This document shows positions 55,157-63,850 of a DNA stretch of 64,000 bases, piece by piece (position 1 is the first letter of the stretch; each line of letters starts with the position of its first letter). The stretch is taken from positions 9,472,911-9,536,910 of the forward strand of contig CM039467.1 of assembly GCA_022414725.1 (NCBI GenBank), written 5' to 3'. Under the pieces are notes generated by a model, which saw only the letters and a program-made list of their open reading frames with translations, was not told the origin of the DNA and ran no database searches. The stretch comes from Microglena sp. YARC. Taxonomy: Eukaryota; Chlorophyta; Chlorophyceae; Chlamydomonadales; Chlamydomonadaceae. Position numbers and translations under genes: made by a program.

Positions 55157-55187
<31 letters not shown>

Positions 55188-55280
55188 CTCACTCGTGAAT
55201 CTATCGTCCCTATACTTGACCGCACTGTCCTTGAGCAAACACAAGAGCTCCGTTGTGAATCTGTACAAGTCCTAGGCGGC
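53960..55280 (-). repeat. array copying the acceptor side of the DFTDAQTELL exon, eight copies
   Basis: Minus-strand copies occupy about 53975-54052, 54110-54190, 54233-54310, 54390-54475, 54703-54785, 54862-54945, 55009-55090 and 55190-55268. Each has TGTGCAGGCTCACAG, then ~75 nt coding DFTDAQTELLGRLEDSASCM, ending (A/G)ATTC(C/T)CGAGTGAGC. GT/CA microsatellites (up to 160 bp near 54490-54650) or G runs (54350, 54370, 55130-55187) separate them. Some copies carry substitutions such as TEL to TKL or frame losses. Confidence 0.92.
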
Positions 55281-55500
55281 GGCGCAAGCGAGCGGAAAAT
55301 TGGTGGACAGTGTTGGCTATCGGAGCGACAGGTGGCAACAGACTGAAGTTAGTTAAGGGACAGTAAGTTGAGACAATTGGCTTCAGTCAGTTAGTTAGTT
55401 GAGACAGTTGGCTTGGCTTCAGGCAGGCAGTTAGTTGAGACAGTTGGCTTCAGGCTTGTTGATCGTCGGTTGGTCGGTGGCACAGACGGACAACAGGGTG
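55275..55500 (+). repeat. dispersed repeat family D, copy 3
   Basis: GGCGCAAGCGAGCGG, TTGGTGGACAGTGTTGGCTA, TCGGAGCGACAGGTGGCAAC, then GAGACAGTTGGCTTCAGGC repeated about three times, then GGCACAGACGGACAAC. It matches the order of 2205-2370. Confidence 0.68.
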
Positions 55501-56300
55501 TCTTTATTTGTACTTCGTGTAACTTCCTTGCCAGTTCGAATTTTTGAGCTTGAGGTACAACATTGAGAAGAGCTCAACGAGACAGTACGAATCTGCAAGC
55601 GTTAATTGGTTACACCCAGTGTGTAATTCGTGGGTGCCGTGGATGGCACATCCAGGCTGGACGTCACCTATACTTTCGTGCCCAGCGTCGCATGAGCGGC
55701 AGTTGGACTGGAAAACGCCTGCAACGCGTATTCGTGTTCTGAATTCTGGTCCCTGACGAGGTTCCTAAAGCAGTCGAGCCCCCTCCCCCACCTACCCAAA
55801 CACCCTCCTCCCCACCCACTCCATATACACACCATCCTCCCCCCCTCTCCCACCCACACCACATCCAAGCAGAAAACTCAGCTCCAGAATACAATTTGTG
55901 TCCAATTAAACCATGATAATGATGATGATATAATGATAGATTAGACCAGGATAGACAGATACATAACGCCTTCAGTCCTTTTCATACCTGGGTGATCTCC
56001 TCCAAGGGCACAGGCTACTGAGCTACCCAAGAAAGTCCTAAAAATACTAAAAACTAAATAGCTTTGTCCCAACTTGATATTTTTATTTTTGGTTGTATGG
56101 TTGGGAAAGCCTTGACGAGACGATGCTCATGGATCCCCCTTTCACTATGTAATACTGCCTGGGTGTCTATATATGAAGCCTTGAGGGGGGAGGGGGAGGG
56201 GCCAGGGTCAGGGGTGAAAATAACAACTTGCCGAACATGCAGTGTGCAAAATGTATTCTTGCCCCCCTCAATATAGGATATACATCATCTTATTATTAAT
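55501..56300. other. no gene supported
   Basis: Mixed unique sequence with a C/T-rich patch near 55785-55870 and a GATGATAATGATG patch near 55915. Short frames are not supported by motif or context. Confidence 0.5.
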
Positions 56301-56302
56301 AT

Positions 56303-56319
56303 TACCTGTCGTGTTGCGG
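56303..56319 (-). repeat. copy of the 59304 exon donor junction
   Basis: ACCTGTCGTGTTGC here repeats the end of the exon at 59304-59722 (minus: GCAACACGACAG|GTAA). It abuts the GGAAAATCGGTTGCAAGTCGG end of the repeat cluster. The R2/F3 cluster thus lies between two copies of an exon-donor junction, about 3.0 kb apart. Confidence 0.8.
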
Positions 56320-56425
56320 AAAATCGGTTGCAAGTCGGTTACACTTCGCACGCCCATGGCACGTGGGTACGCGATGATGACACCACCACGACCACCACCA
56401 TGATTTACGTATATATATATATATA
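56319..56425 (-). mobile_element. solo end of the TA-tract repeat family
   Basis: AAAATCGGTTGCAAGTCGGT, ACACTTCGCACGCCCATGGC, ACGTGGGTACGCGATGATGA, CACCACCACGACC and CATGATTTACG, then a TA tract. It is the same end as 50330-50475 and 57890-57990 but is joined directly to the opposite end of R2, so the element body is missing. Confidence 0.7.
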
Positions 56426-56551
56426 TATTATATATAGCCCGTGTGGCCGGTGGCCCCCCCCCCCCCCCACCCACCCCCCCCCCCAGGCCATGGGTCCTAG
56501 TCTGGTTTGGGTTACATAACGGGTAACGCCCTCGGTATGCCCCCCCCCCCC

Positions 56552-56596
<45 letters not shown>

Positions 56597-56652
56597 CCCT
56601 CCTTACACACAGTCAAGAAATTCAGCCATCTCAGCCCTTGCTTCGCCTCCCC

Positions 56653-56707
<55 letters not shown>

Positions 56708-57980
56708 CACACACACCACTTCTTCTCCCTACCTATTCCCCTTCTGCTTCAGTGTGGCCTCCCACCCTGTCATACACACATACCATCCCCCCTCCCCCCC
56801 ATTCTGGCCTCTCCCTACCCCTCACCCACCCCATCCACACGCACTCTTTCTCTCACCTTACCCCCCACCACCCTCCCTTCCCCCAACCACCAACACGCAC
56901 ACACAATCTTCTTTTCCCTACCTCGTACCCTTCACTTCACCCTGTGGGATTCAATCGTGAAGAAAGAGGGAACCGCTGTGCTTCGAACCTACCAACATTG
57001 CGAGCGCTCAGTCGCTCAGATTCCGATCGCCCCGAGAACACCGGACCGGTGCAATTGCATGGCTACAAACCTGCAGCTTCGTCTTCTCGTACAGTGCCCC
57101 AGTCGAGACTCGGTCAACTCAAAATAGCAAAAATCGCAGCAACGTACTTCATATTCTATACAACGATAAGAGCTTGCAAAGATGGGATGATCGTGGCAAG
57201 CGCGAGAGTGTCCAGGGGGACGGAATGGCCATGGCGATCTGAACAAAGGTAATTAATCGCAATTGGATGCCAATCACTACGAATGTGATGCGATGGCATG
57301 GCAAAATTGCGCATGCGTGAGATGAATGGTGGCAACGCTCGCAGACGGAGAAAAAAAGCATCACGATATGAAGGTCTGGCTTGATTATGATCCTGGCATA
57401 ATTCCTCAGGCTGGGCAGCATCCTCTTAGCGCCTGGATTGGTTACCAGCTTCGTCTTCCTCCTCAGGCACGGTAGCTCGTTCTTGACTCCTTGCGAGATT
57501 ACCAGCATAACGTAGCTCCTTGGATCGGGCAGCGCAGGCATCACGTCGACGCTTGTTGGCTATTTCCCTGTCTTCCTTGCTCTGGCAAGCTCGCTTTGAG
57601 CGCTGGCTGGCGTTTTTGCGGACCCTCCTGTCCATTATGACCGTTGCCATGCATCATGGTCGCATTATCCGTGAAGAACTGAAAGCTATTATTCCGAGCG
57701 CCATGCCAAGCCATATGAGGGTCGGCTGGTGACCTCCGAGGAGAGGATCTTCTGATTCTAAATGTCTTGCCGTCATAGTATCGGAGGCAATTGTGGACTT
57801 GCTATGAGCGCGCGCGCTTAGCTTAGCGAATCTGCAGTTTTGGTGTTTGAAAATTCCGCTAGGCGGGGAGTTGCTAGTTTGGTGAACGAAAAGTCGGTTG
57901 CAAGTCGGTTACACTTCGTACGTGGCCACGCGATGATGACACCACCACGACCACCACGACCACCACGACCATGATTTCTT

Positions 57981-57990
<10 letters not shown>
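56405..57990 (-). mobile_element. TA-tract repeat R2 (reverse orientation)
   Basis: Starts (TA)n then TATAGCCCGTGTGGCCGGTGG. Two very long C runs follow (about 56540-56595 and 56659-56706). The body shares TGACCTCCGAGGAGAGGATC, GGAGGCA(G/A)TTGTGGAC and GAGCGCGCGCGC with R1. It ends AAAAGTCGGTTGCAAGTCGG, GATGATGACACC and (CCACGA), CATGATTTCTTTATATA. The interior differs from R1 except in the last ~350 bp. Confidence 0.72.
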
Positions 57991-58013
<23 letters not shown>

Positions 58014-59275
58014 AGAAATAATGGTCGTGGTGGTCGTGGTGGTGTCATCCCGTAACCGACTTAACCGACTTCCCGCCCAGCCGTTTCCCGCCCAGCCAAT
58101 TCCCGCTCAGCCAATTCACGCTTTTTATCCCTCCTGCTTCAACTTCTGCCTGATCGGCTTCCTGCGAATTCTGCCTAATCCAACCTTCGCCTCCTGCGTA
58201 TTATACCTGTTGCGCATCCCGCCCGATTTCTCCTTTTCCCGCCTGAGTTCATCCACCTGATTTTGGTAGCGCTACAGTTCGTCTTCCTACAAACTTTTTC
58301 CCCTGCATCTCTGCAAGAGCTTTCCCTTGCGTCAAGAGGCCTGTCGCTGCGCACAACGGGAGGTGACGTGGTGAGTCAGCGGACCTGTCAGAAATGTCCG
58401 AATCGCATTTATCCCATGTCACAAACTTGACCGCAAGTTCTTCCCACTGTATTGAGAAACATGTCGCTCCGCAATGTGCCATAGCAAGTACGCATCAAAG
58501 TTGACCGAATGAAAAATCTCGCTGAGCATTCTCGCCCTTACTTGACTGAACATCTAAAATCAGCAACTTGACTGCAACTTCTTCCCACTGCAACGAGAAA
58601 TATGTCGTCGCTGTGAATTGTGCTATAGCGAGCACGCGGCAAAGTTAAATGGATGAACCTAGCGATGTTTCCAAGTCTCAGATCGAGTTGACTTCGGGAG
58701 CAGTTGCGGTTAACAGGATTGTTCTTCGGCCGAACTGAATACATGCTCGCTAAGAAGAAGCTTTAGTTATGTACAGTTGCGATTGCGCAGGTTCAGCTTT
58801 TTCAGTGGGGTCGACTATCGATCACAGCTGAGGTGGCAGGGAAGCAGGTCCGATGCTTTTAGCGGAGTCGGATGATGCGCAAACGTTGTCGATGCTCTTC
58901 GTCCCGTATGCCTTTCAGCTATGGCAAAGCCCACAGCTGAAGTGGAGGGAGGCAGATACGGAGTATGTGTGTGCTGGTGGGTGCGTGTAGGAGGGAGGGG
59001 AGGGATGGGAGTGGGGAGTGGGGCGGTTAATGGTTTGGTGGTGGTGGTGTGTGAATTAGGGGAAGGTTCAAGTGTAAACCATTATGTAACCAGCCCCAAA
59101 TAGGTGTGGCCAAAGGCCAAACGGGCACCGTACTATGATTGGGGTTGGGGGTTGGGGGGGGGGGGGGGGGGGGTCTTGAGAGTGAGAGTAGGTGTGAGTA
59201 GGAGTGTGAGTAGGAGTGAGAGTAGGTGTGGCCACCGGCCACACGGGCTACCGTACTATATATATATATAAAAAC
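57991..59275 (+). mobile_element. TA-tract repeat F3
   Basis: Begins TATATAAAGAAATAATGGTC then GTGGTGGTCGTGGTGGTGTC and follows F1/F2 with a ~300-bp shortened 3' part. It ends GGCCACCGGCCACACGGGCT then ACCGTACTATATATATATA. R2 and F3 share a TA tract head to head, as R1 and F1 do. The end lies about 28 bp from the donor of the gene B exon at 59304. Confidence 0.82.
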
Positions 59276-59303
59276 TTATTCTTCTTCCTCTTCCTCTTCT
59301 TAC

Positions 59304-59722
59304 CTGTCGTGTTGCATCAGCCACTGTTTTGACTAATTTGTCCTGGGCAACCATCTCACTCCCAACCCTCTCTTGGGCCCGTTCAATAAGTTTCACACTC
59401 TGGGCATATATAGATAGGCGCTGCTCCATGCCATTGACAGCCTGGTGCTGCTCTGAGCCATCAACACCCTGGATCTGCGAAAGAGCCGAAGCTATAGCAT
59501 TTTTCACTCGCTCTTCAATGTTCAGCTCAGTCATACGATTTTCAAGCACACGTACAACCTCATCATTGACAGCCTGGCGCTGCTCTGAGCCATCGACACC
59601 CTTGATCTGCGAAAGAGCCGAAGCTATAGCTTTGTTCACAAGCTCTTCAATGTTCAGCTCAGCCATGCGATTTTCAAGCACACGTACAACCTCATCATTA
59701 ACAGCTTTCGAAGGGCTGGCTC
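59304..59722 (-). CDS. gene B exon: tandem VNDEVVRVLENRM coiled-coil repeats
   Basis: The 419-nt minus-strand exon lies between TTCTCACAG and CGACAG|GTAAGA, a strong donor. It encodes ASPSKAVNDEVVRVLENRMA, ELNIEELVNKAIASALSQIK, GVDGSEQRQ, a second copy of the same ~44-residue unit (VNDEVVRVLENRMTELNIEE...), then MEQRLSIYAQSVKLIERAQE, RVGSEMVAQDKLVKTVADAT and RQ. It is amphipathic and helical throughout, with no low complexity. It starts with two bases completing a codon and ends in phase 0. This is strong evidence for a structural coiled-coil gene on the minus strand. Confidence 0.82.
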
Positions 59723-60205
59723 CTGTGAGAAAGTGGGGGCGCATGGAAAATTAGAAAGTCATCAATATTGAAGCACACATACACCCTCATCATTGACAGC
59801 TTTCCAAGGGCTGGCTCCTGTGAGAAAGTGGGGGCACATGGAAAATTAGAAAGTCATCAATATTGAAGCACGTATACAACCTCATCATTGACAGCTTTCC
59901 AAGGGCTGGCTCCTGTGAGAAAGTGGGGGCACATGGAAAATTAGAAAGTCATCAATATTGAAGCACACATACACCCTCATCATTGACAGCTTTCCAAGGG
60001 CTGGCTCCTGTGAGAAAGTGGGGGCACATGGAAAATTAGAAAGTCATCCATATTGAATGATACATACACCCTCATCATTGACAGCTTCCGAAGGGCCGGC
60101 TCCTGTGAGAAAGTGGGGGCACATGGAAAATTAGAAAGTCATCAATATTGAAGGATACATACACCCTCGTCATTGACAGCTTTCCAAGGGCGTCATGTTG
60201 CTGCT
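59723..60205 (-). repeat. 95-bp array copying the acceptor side of the preceding exon, four to five copies
   Basis: Junctions (plus strand GGCTCCTGTGAGAAAG) occur at 59721, 59816, 59911, 60006 and 60101, exactly 95 bp apart. Each minus-strand copy has TTCTCACAG, then ~30 nt coding GASPWKAVNDE, then (G)GTGTATGTGTGCTTC, where the true exon reads GGTTGTACGTGTGC. They lie upstream, in gene sense, of the complete exon. Confidence 0.93.
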
Positions 60206-60620
60206 CCCTGTTGATTGGTGGTGAATATTGCTAATGACTGACAGGCACGTGTAACGAAGTACAGGAGCGATGTTGCCAAGAGAAATGGGCCCTTCCACAT
60301 TTCAAATACCGAGGGAACGGCAACTAATATTTGTGTTGTGTTTGTGTTGAAAAACTAATATTAACTAATAATTTATTGTGTCACAATAATAATAATGTTT
60401 TAAAATAAATAAAAAATTCAGGTCAGACGGCTCGTCCGCTTACTATTAGCTACATTTACTTATATTATAAATTCACTCACATTAACTAACTTAGCCTTCC
60501 CCTACAAATACGTATCAGCATGAATAGCGAAACAGATAAGCAACAGCTGTAAGACAATTGAGCAGTTCGAGACATAGGTGGGTGTTCGGGGTTTGGGGAA
60601 ATCATCCGACGGCGCAATAT
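60206..60620. other. no gene seen
   Basis: AT-rich intron sequence with AATAATAAT stretches. Nothing recognisable. Confidence 0.5.
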
Positions 60621-60629
60621 GGAGACTCT

Positions 60630-61250
60630 TTCCCTGCACCATCACCATCACCACCACTCAACCACCACGACCACCACGCCTATCACCACCACCACCACTT
60701 ACACGACCACTACCACTCAACCACCACCACCACTCAACCAACACCCCCGCTCTCACCACCACCACCACTAACACCACCACAGCTCAACCACCTCAACCAC
60801 TCTCACCACCACCACTCAACCACCACCACCACCACCACTATCACCACCACCATTAACACCACTACCACCACCACCACTCTCACCACCACCACTAAACCAT
60901 CACCACCACTCCCACCACCACCACTCAACCACAACCACCACTCCCACCACCACGACCACCATTCTCACCACCATCACCACCACTCAACCACCACCACCAC
61001 CGCTCAACCACCACCACCACTAAACCATCATCACCGCCCCCACCACCACCACCACTATCACCACCACCACTACCACCACTACCATCACCACCGCTCAACC
61101 ACCACCACCGCTCAACCACCACCACCACTCAACCGCGACCACCCCTCCCAACACCACCACCACTCTCGCCACCACCACTACCACCACCACCACCACTCAA
61201 CTACAACCACCACTCTCACCACCACCACCATCACTCAACCCCCCACCCCC
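60630..61250. repeat. CAC/CCA trinucleotide tract
   Basis: About 600 bp of CACCACCAC with CTCAACCAC interruptions. The H/T/P-rich 257-residue plus frame is an artefact. It directly follows, in gene sense, the donor of the exon at 61276. Confidence 0.93.
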
Positions 61251-61275
61251 CACACAAACTGCGTTAATGCCGTAC

Positions 61276-61504
61276 CCTGCTGCATTGGTAGTACACTGCG
61301 CTGCCGCGAGTCAAGTTCTTGTGTAGAGTAGCGCTGATCATATCGTGTTGGCTGAAACACTGAGCCGTAAGGCTGTAGCTGCCTTGGAGCAGATCTGGGT
61401 CTGGAAGGCATTCTGATATTGAAGGACTCAAACACAGCAGCGGACGCATTGTTGCTGAGTCTCTTGCCTGCTAAGACCTCAACACGGAGCTCTGCAAGAG
61501 CTAC
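61276..61504 (-). CDS. gene B exon: VALAELRVEVLAGKRLSNNA...
   Basis: Minus strand, between CATTGTGCAG and CAGCAGG|GTACGG. It opens in phase 0 with VALAELRVEVLAGKRLSNNA, then SAAVFESFNIRMPSRPRSAP, RQLQPYGSVFQPTRYDQRYS and TQELDSRQRSVLPMQQ. It is not repetitive. The SRPRSAPRQLQPYG part looks like a disordered basic linker. It is the most upstream exon of gene B I can support, and the start codon must lie further upstream. Confidence 0.7.
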
Positions 61505-61511
61505 CTGCACA

Positions 61512-61612
61512 ATGGGGGTCCATCAATGGGAGGTCCATCAATGGGGGGTCCATCAATGGGGGGTCTATCAATGGGGGGGTCCATCAATGGGGGGTCCATC
61601 AATGGGTGAGGG
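61512..61612. repeat. 15-17-bp tandem repeat GGGGGGTCCATCAATG, seven copies
   Basis: GGTCCATCAATGGGG-type units repeat with small length changes. They abut the acceptor of the 61276-61504 exon (minus strand: CCCATTGTGCAG). Confidence 0.92.
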
Positions 61613-62205
61613 AATCGTATGAATGTATGACGTGCAAGGACGGAAGGAGTCCTTGAAGGGGGCTGTGATTAAGGTGGTCATGGAGGTTGAGGGTATGATA
61701 TGATGTACAAGGGGGAATGTGTATTTTAATGAGTGAGGTAGGGAACCGTATGATGTGCAAGGACGGAAGGAGTCCTTGAAGGGGGCTGTGATTAAGGTGG
61801 TCATGGAGGTTGAGGGTATGATATGATGTGCAAGGGGGAATGTGTATTTTAATGAGTGAGGTAGGGAACCGTATGATGTGCAAGGGGGAAAGGAGTCCTT
61901 GAGCGAGGTTGAGATTGAGGTGATCATGGGGGTTGAGGAATTTGTATGATGTGTAAGGGGGAATGTTTTCTTGAATGAGTGAGGGAATCGTATGATGTGC
62001 AAGGACGGAAGGAGTCCTTGAAGGGGGCTGTGATTAAGGTGGTCATGGGGGTTGAGGGAATGATATGACATGCAAGAGGGGCTGTGATTAAGGTGGTCAT
62101 GGGGGTTGAGGGAATGATATGACATGCAAGAGGGGCTGTGTTAGAGTTCTGTCACCTGATCACCTTATCGCCCATTCTTGAATGTGCAAGAGGGGCTGTG
62201 ATAAA
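61613..62205. repeat. ~120-bp tandem repeat, four to five copies
   Basis: Units contain GTATGATGTGCAAGGACGGA, AGGAGTCCTTGAAGGGGGCT, GTGATTAAGGTGGTCATGGA and GGTTGAGGG(T/A)ATGATATGA. Later copies are truncated near 62050-62140. Confidence 0.9.
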
Positions 62206-62336
62206 GGGAGTGATAAAGGATAACGCCTGGTGGAGCGTGGTGTTAAGGGAGCCCGTCGTACGCGGGTGGGGAGCGGTCTCCTACCTCAACTGGACAAGCT
62301 ACCATCGCGGTTGACGACGACCTGCAACGTCAAGAG

Positions 62337-62410
62337 CGACGGAAGGGGGAGTCAAACCCCTGACTCTTCATCCTCAAGCGATCTGGTTTACCACTAGACC
62401 ATTGTATACC
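62337..62410 (-). ncRNA. tRNA-like sequence, probable SINE head or tRNA pseudogene
   Basis: On the minus strand TGGTCTAGTGG (62391-62401) matches a tRNA A box and GGTTTGACTCC (62348-62358) a B box, 32 nt apart. The T arm pairs (GGGG/CCCC). The flanks that should pair as acceptor stem do not (TATACAA versus CTTCCGT), so a functional tRNA is unlikely. It suggests an RNA polymerase III-derived element. The downstream minus sequence to about 62230 could be its body. Confidence 0.55.
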
Positions 62411-62479
62411 ACTGAAAGGGGCTGGGCTGTGATGAGGTGATCATGAAGGTTGATGACATAATCTGCCTCGCCATGAGAT

Positions 62480-62779
62480 TTATGTGACATCGCCGATGAG
62501 CTGATACACTGACATGACTGTTTTTTTTTTGCTACGCTTAGCAGCTTCTAGGCAGATCCTTTTTTCGGTCCTTGGGTCAGACATGTATCTAGGTAGCGCA
62601 TTTGAATCGCTGGATTTCAGGCTGCTCACCGTCTGCTGGCAGAGTAAAACATGGGTAGCATAAACACTACTACACCACATTCCAGAGCATAGAATGTAAG
62701 TACACAGCTGTAGGCAGTTTAAAGACATGTCAATGTCTTGAAAACAAGAACGTAGACAGCTATGGAGCAAAGCAAACAT
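62480..62779 (-). CDS. possible small minus-strand frame, unrecognised
   Basis: A 99-residue frame starts MFALLHSCLRSCFQDIDMSL and ends RICLEAAKRSKKKTVMSVYQ LIGDVT. The basic KRSKKK is due to an A run (T run at 62521-62529, plus strand). No domain or conserved context supports it. It may be chance. Confidence 0.2.
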   Translation of the reverse strand: MFALLHSCLRSCFQDIDMSLNCLQLCTYILCSGMWCSSVYATHVLLCQQTVSSLKSSDSNALPRYMSDPRTEKRICLEAAKRSKKKTVMSVYQLIGDVT

Positions 62780-63850
62780 ACTGCGTGGCGATTAAACATT
62801 GAGAACTTGAACTTGAACTACAACTTGAATACATAGCTTCAGCCAGCAATTTGGCTGCTCGCCGTCTTGGGCAGTAAAAACAATACCAGGAAAATGTTTC
62901 AGCGATCAATTCACTTTTTCACGTGTATGGTAGTCGGAAAACAAACAAAAACGTTGAAAAATGGGACATGATTAAGCAAATAGTCATCGACGTCCAGATG
63001 CCTGTTATTCCACGAGCTCCAAACTGTGCCAGGCGTTAGTAGAAGCAGGCCATGCAAGTCAGAAACATCACAACATCGCAACATAGGCTTCTTCCATAGT
63101 TGGACAGCTATCCTGTCCATGCAGCCTTGAATTTCACAGTGCCTGCCACAAATCCAACTTTCAGGCTACACCCCATACCTGTGCTGCTGTTAGTAGGGAA
63201 TCCAGCTTTGATTTAGCTCCGACTGTGGGGTCACCTCTGGCCATGCCCACCCTCGAAACGTCTGCCGAGCTCCTCAGAATCGTAGACTATAATTATACAA
63301 GGAAGGGTGGATCGAGTGAGCAAATTTCAGAAAATGGCACTGGGTCATATTTTACGCCAATCATAAATGGCTGGCTTCACAAGTTCCGGAGGACATGCGC
63401 GTCCGAGGGGCGCGCGATGAAAATTATGTCGCACCCTCGGATTCATGGCGCCTGGCTCCCACCGATGGAGTCGTGGGGAAACATCTCTCCTGCTGCTCCG
63501 CAAATTGGCGTCGGTTGAACCCATGTAGTCAAAACACGAAGAGCGCCAATCTGTTCCGGTTCGATGCGACATCGCGCAATTAAGGAGATCAGTAGAGAGT
63601 ATCAGAAGGCGTATAGACAGGGAAATCTATTGGGAGGACAATTTGCTCCACGCAAGCTATGGTTATTTGTCTGATCAACCGTGTCCATGCAGTTGGAACG
63701 AGGCAGGTAATCAGTAGCGCGCTTTACTCCTTTCAGGGAGTGCACGCCGTTTGCACCATCACAGCAATGGCCAGAAGGGATATATTTGCTCCGATGAGTA
63801 AAGCCGTGCTGCTAAGCTGTCAGTAAGCAGAGGTTAGTGAAAGGATGTCA
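62780..63850. other. no gene supported
   Basis: Contains an AACTTG repeat at 62798-62830 and a duplicated ~40-bp phrase (GCTGCTC(A/G)CCGTCT...GGCAG(A)GTAAAA at 62622 and 62852). Short plus and minus frames at 63225-63580 are unsupported. Confidence 0.45.

Noticed and set aside
55664..55894. Minus-strand G/W-rich frame
   Set aside because: It lies over a C/T-rich patch, with no domain or splice context.
60558..61331. 257-residue H/T/P frame
   Set aside because: Trinucleotide CAC repeat. The real coding here is the minus-strand exon at 61276-61504.
62337..62410. Functional tRNA gene
   Set aside because: A and B boxes are present but the acceptor stem does not pair.
63225..63583. Overlapping plus and minus frames of 60-97 residues
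   Set aside because: No motif, no supporting splice sites, and neither strand looks better than the other.
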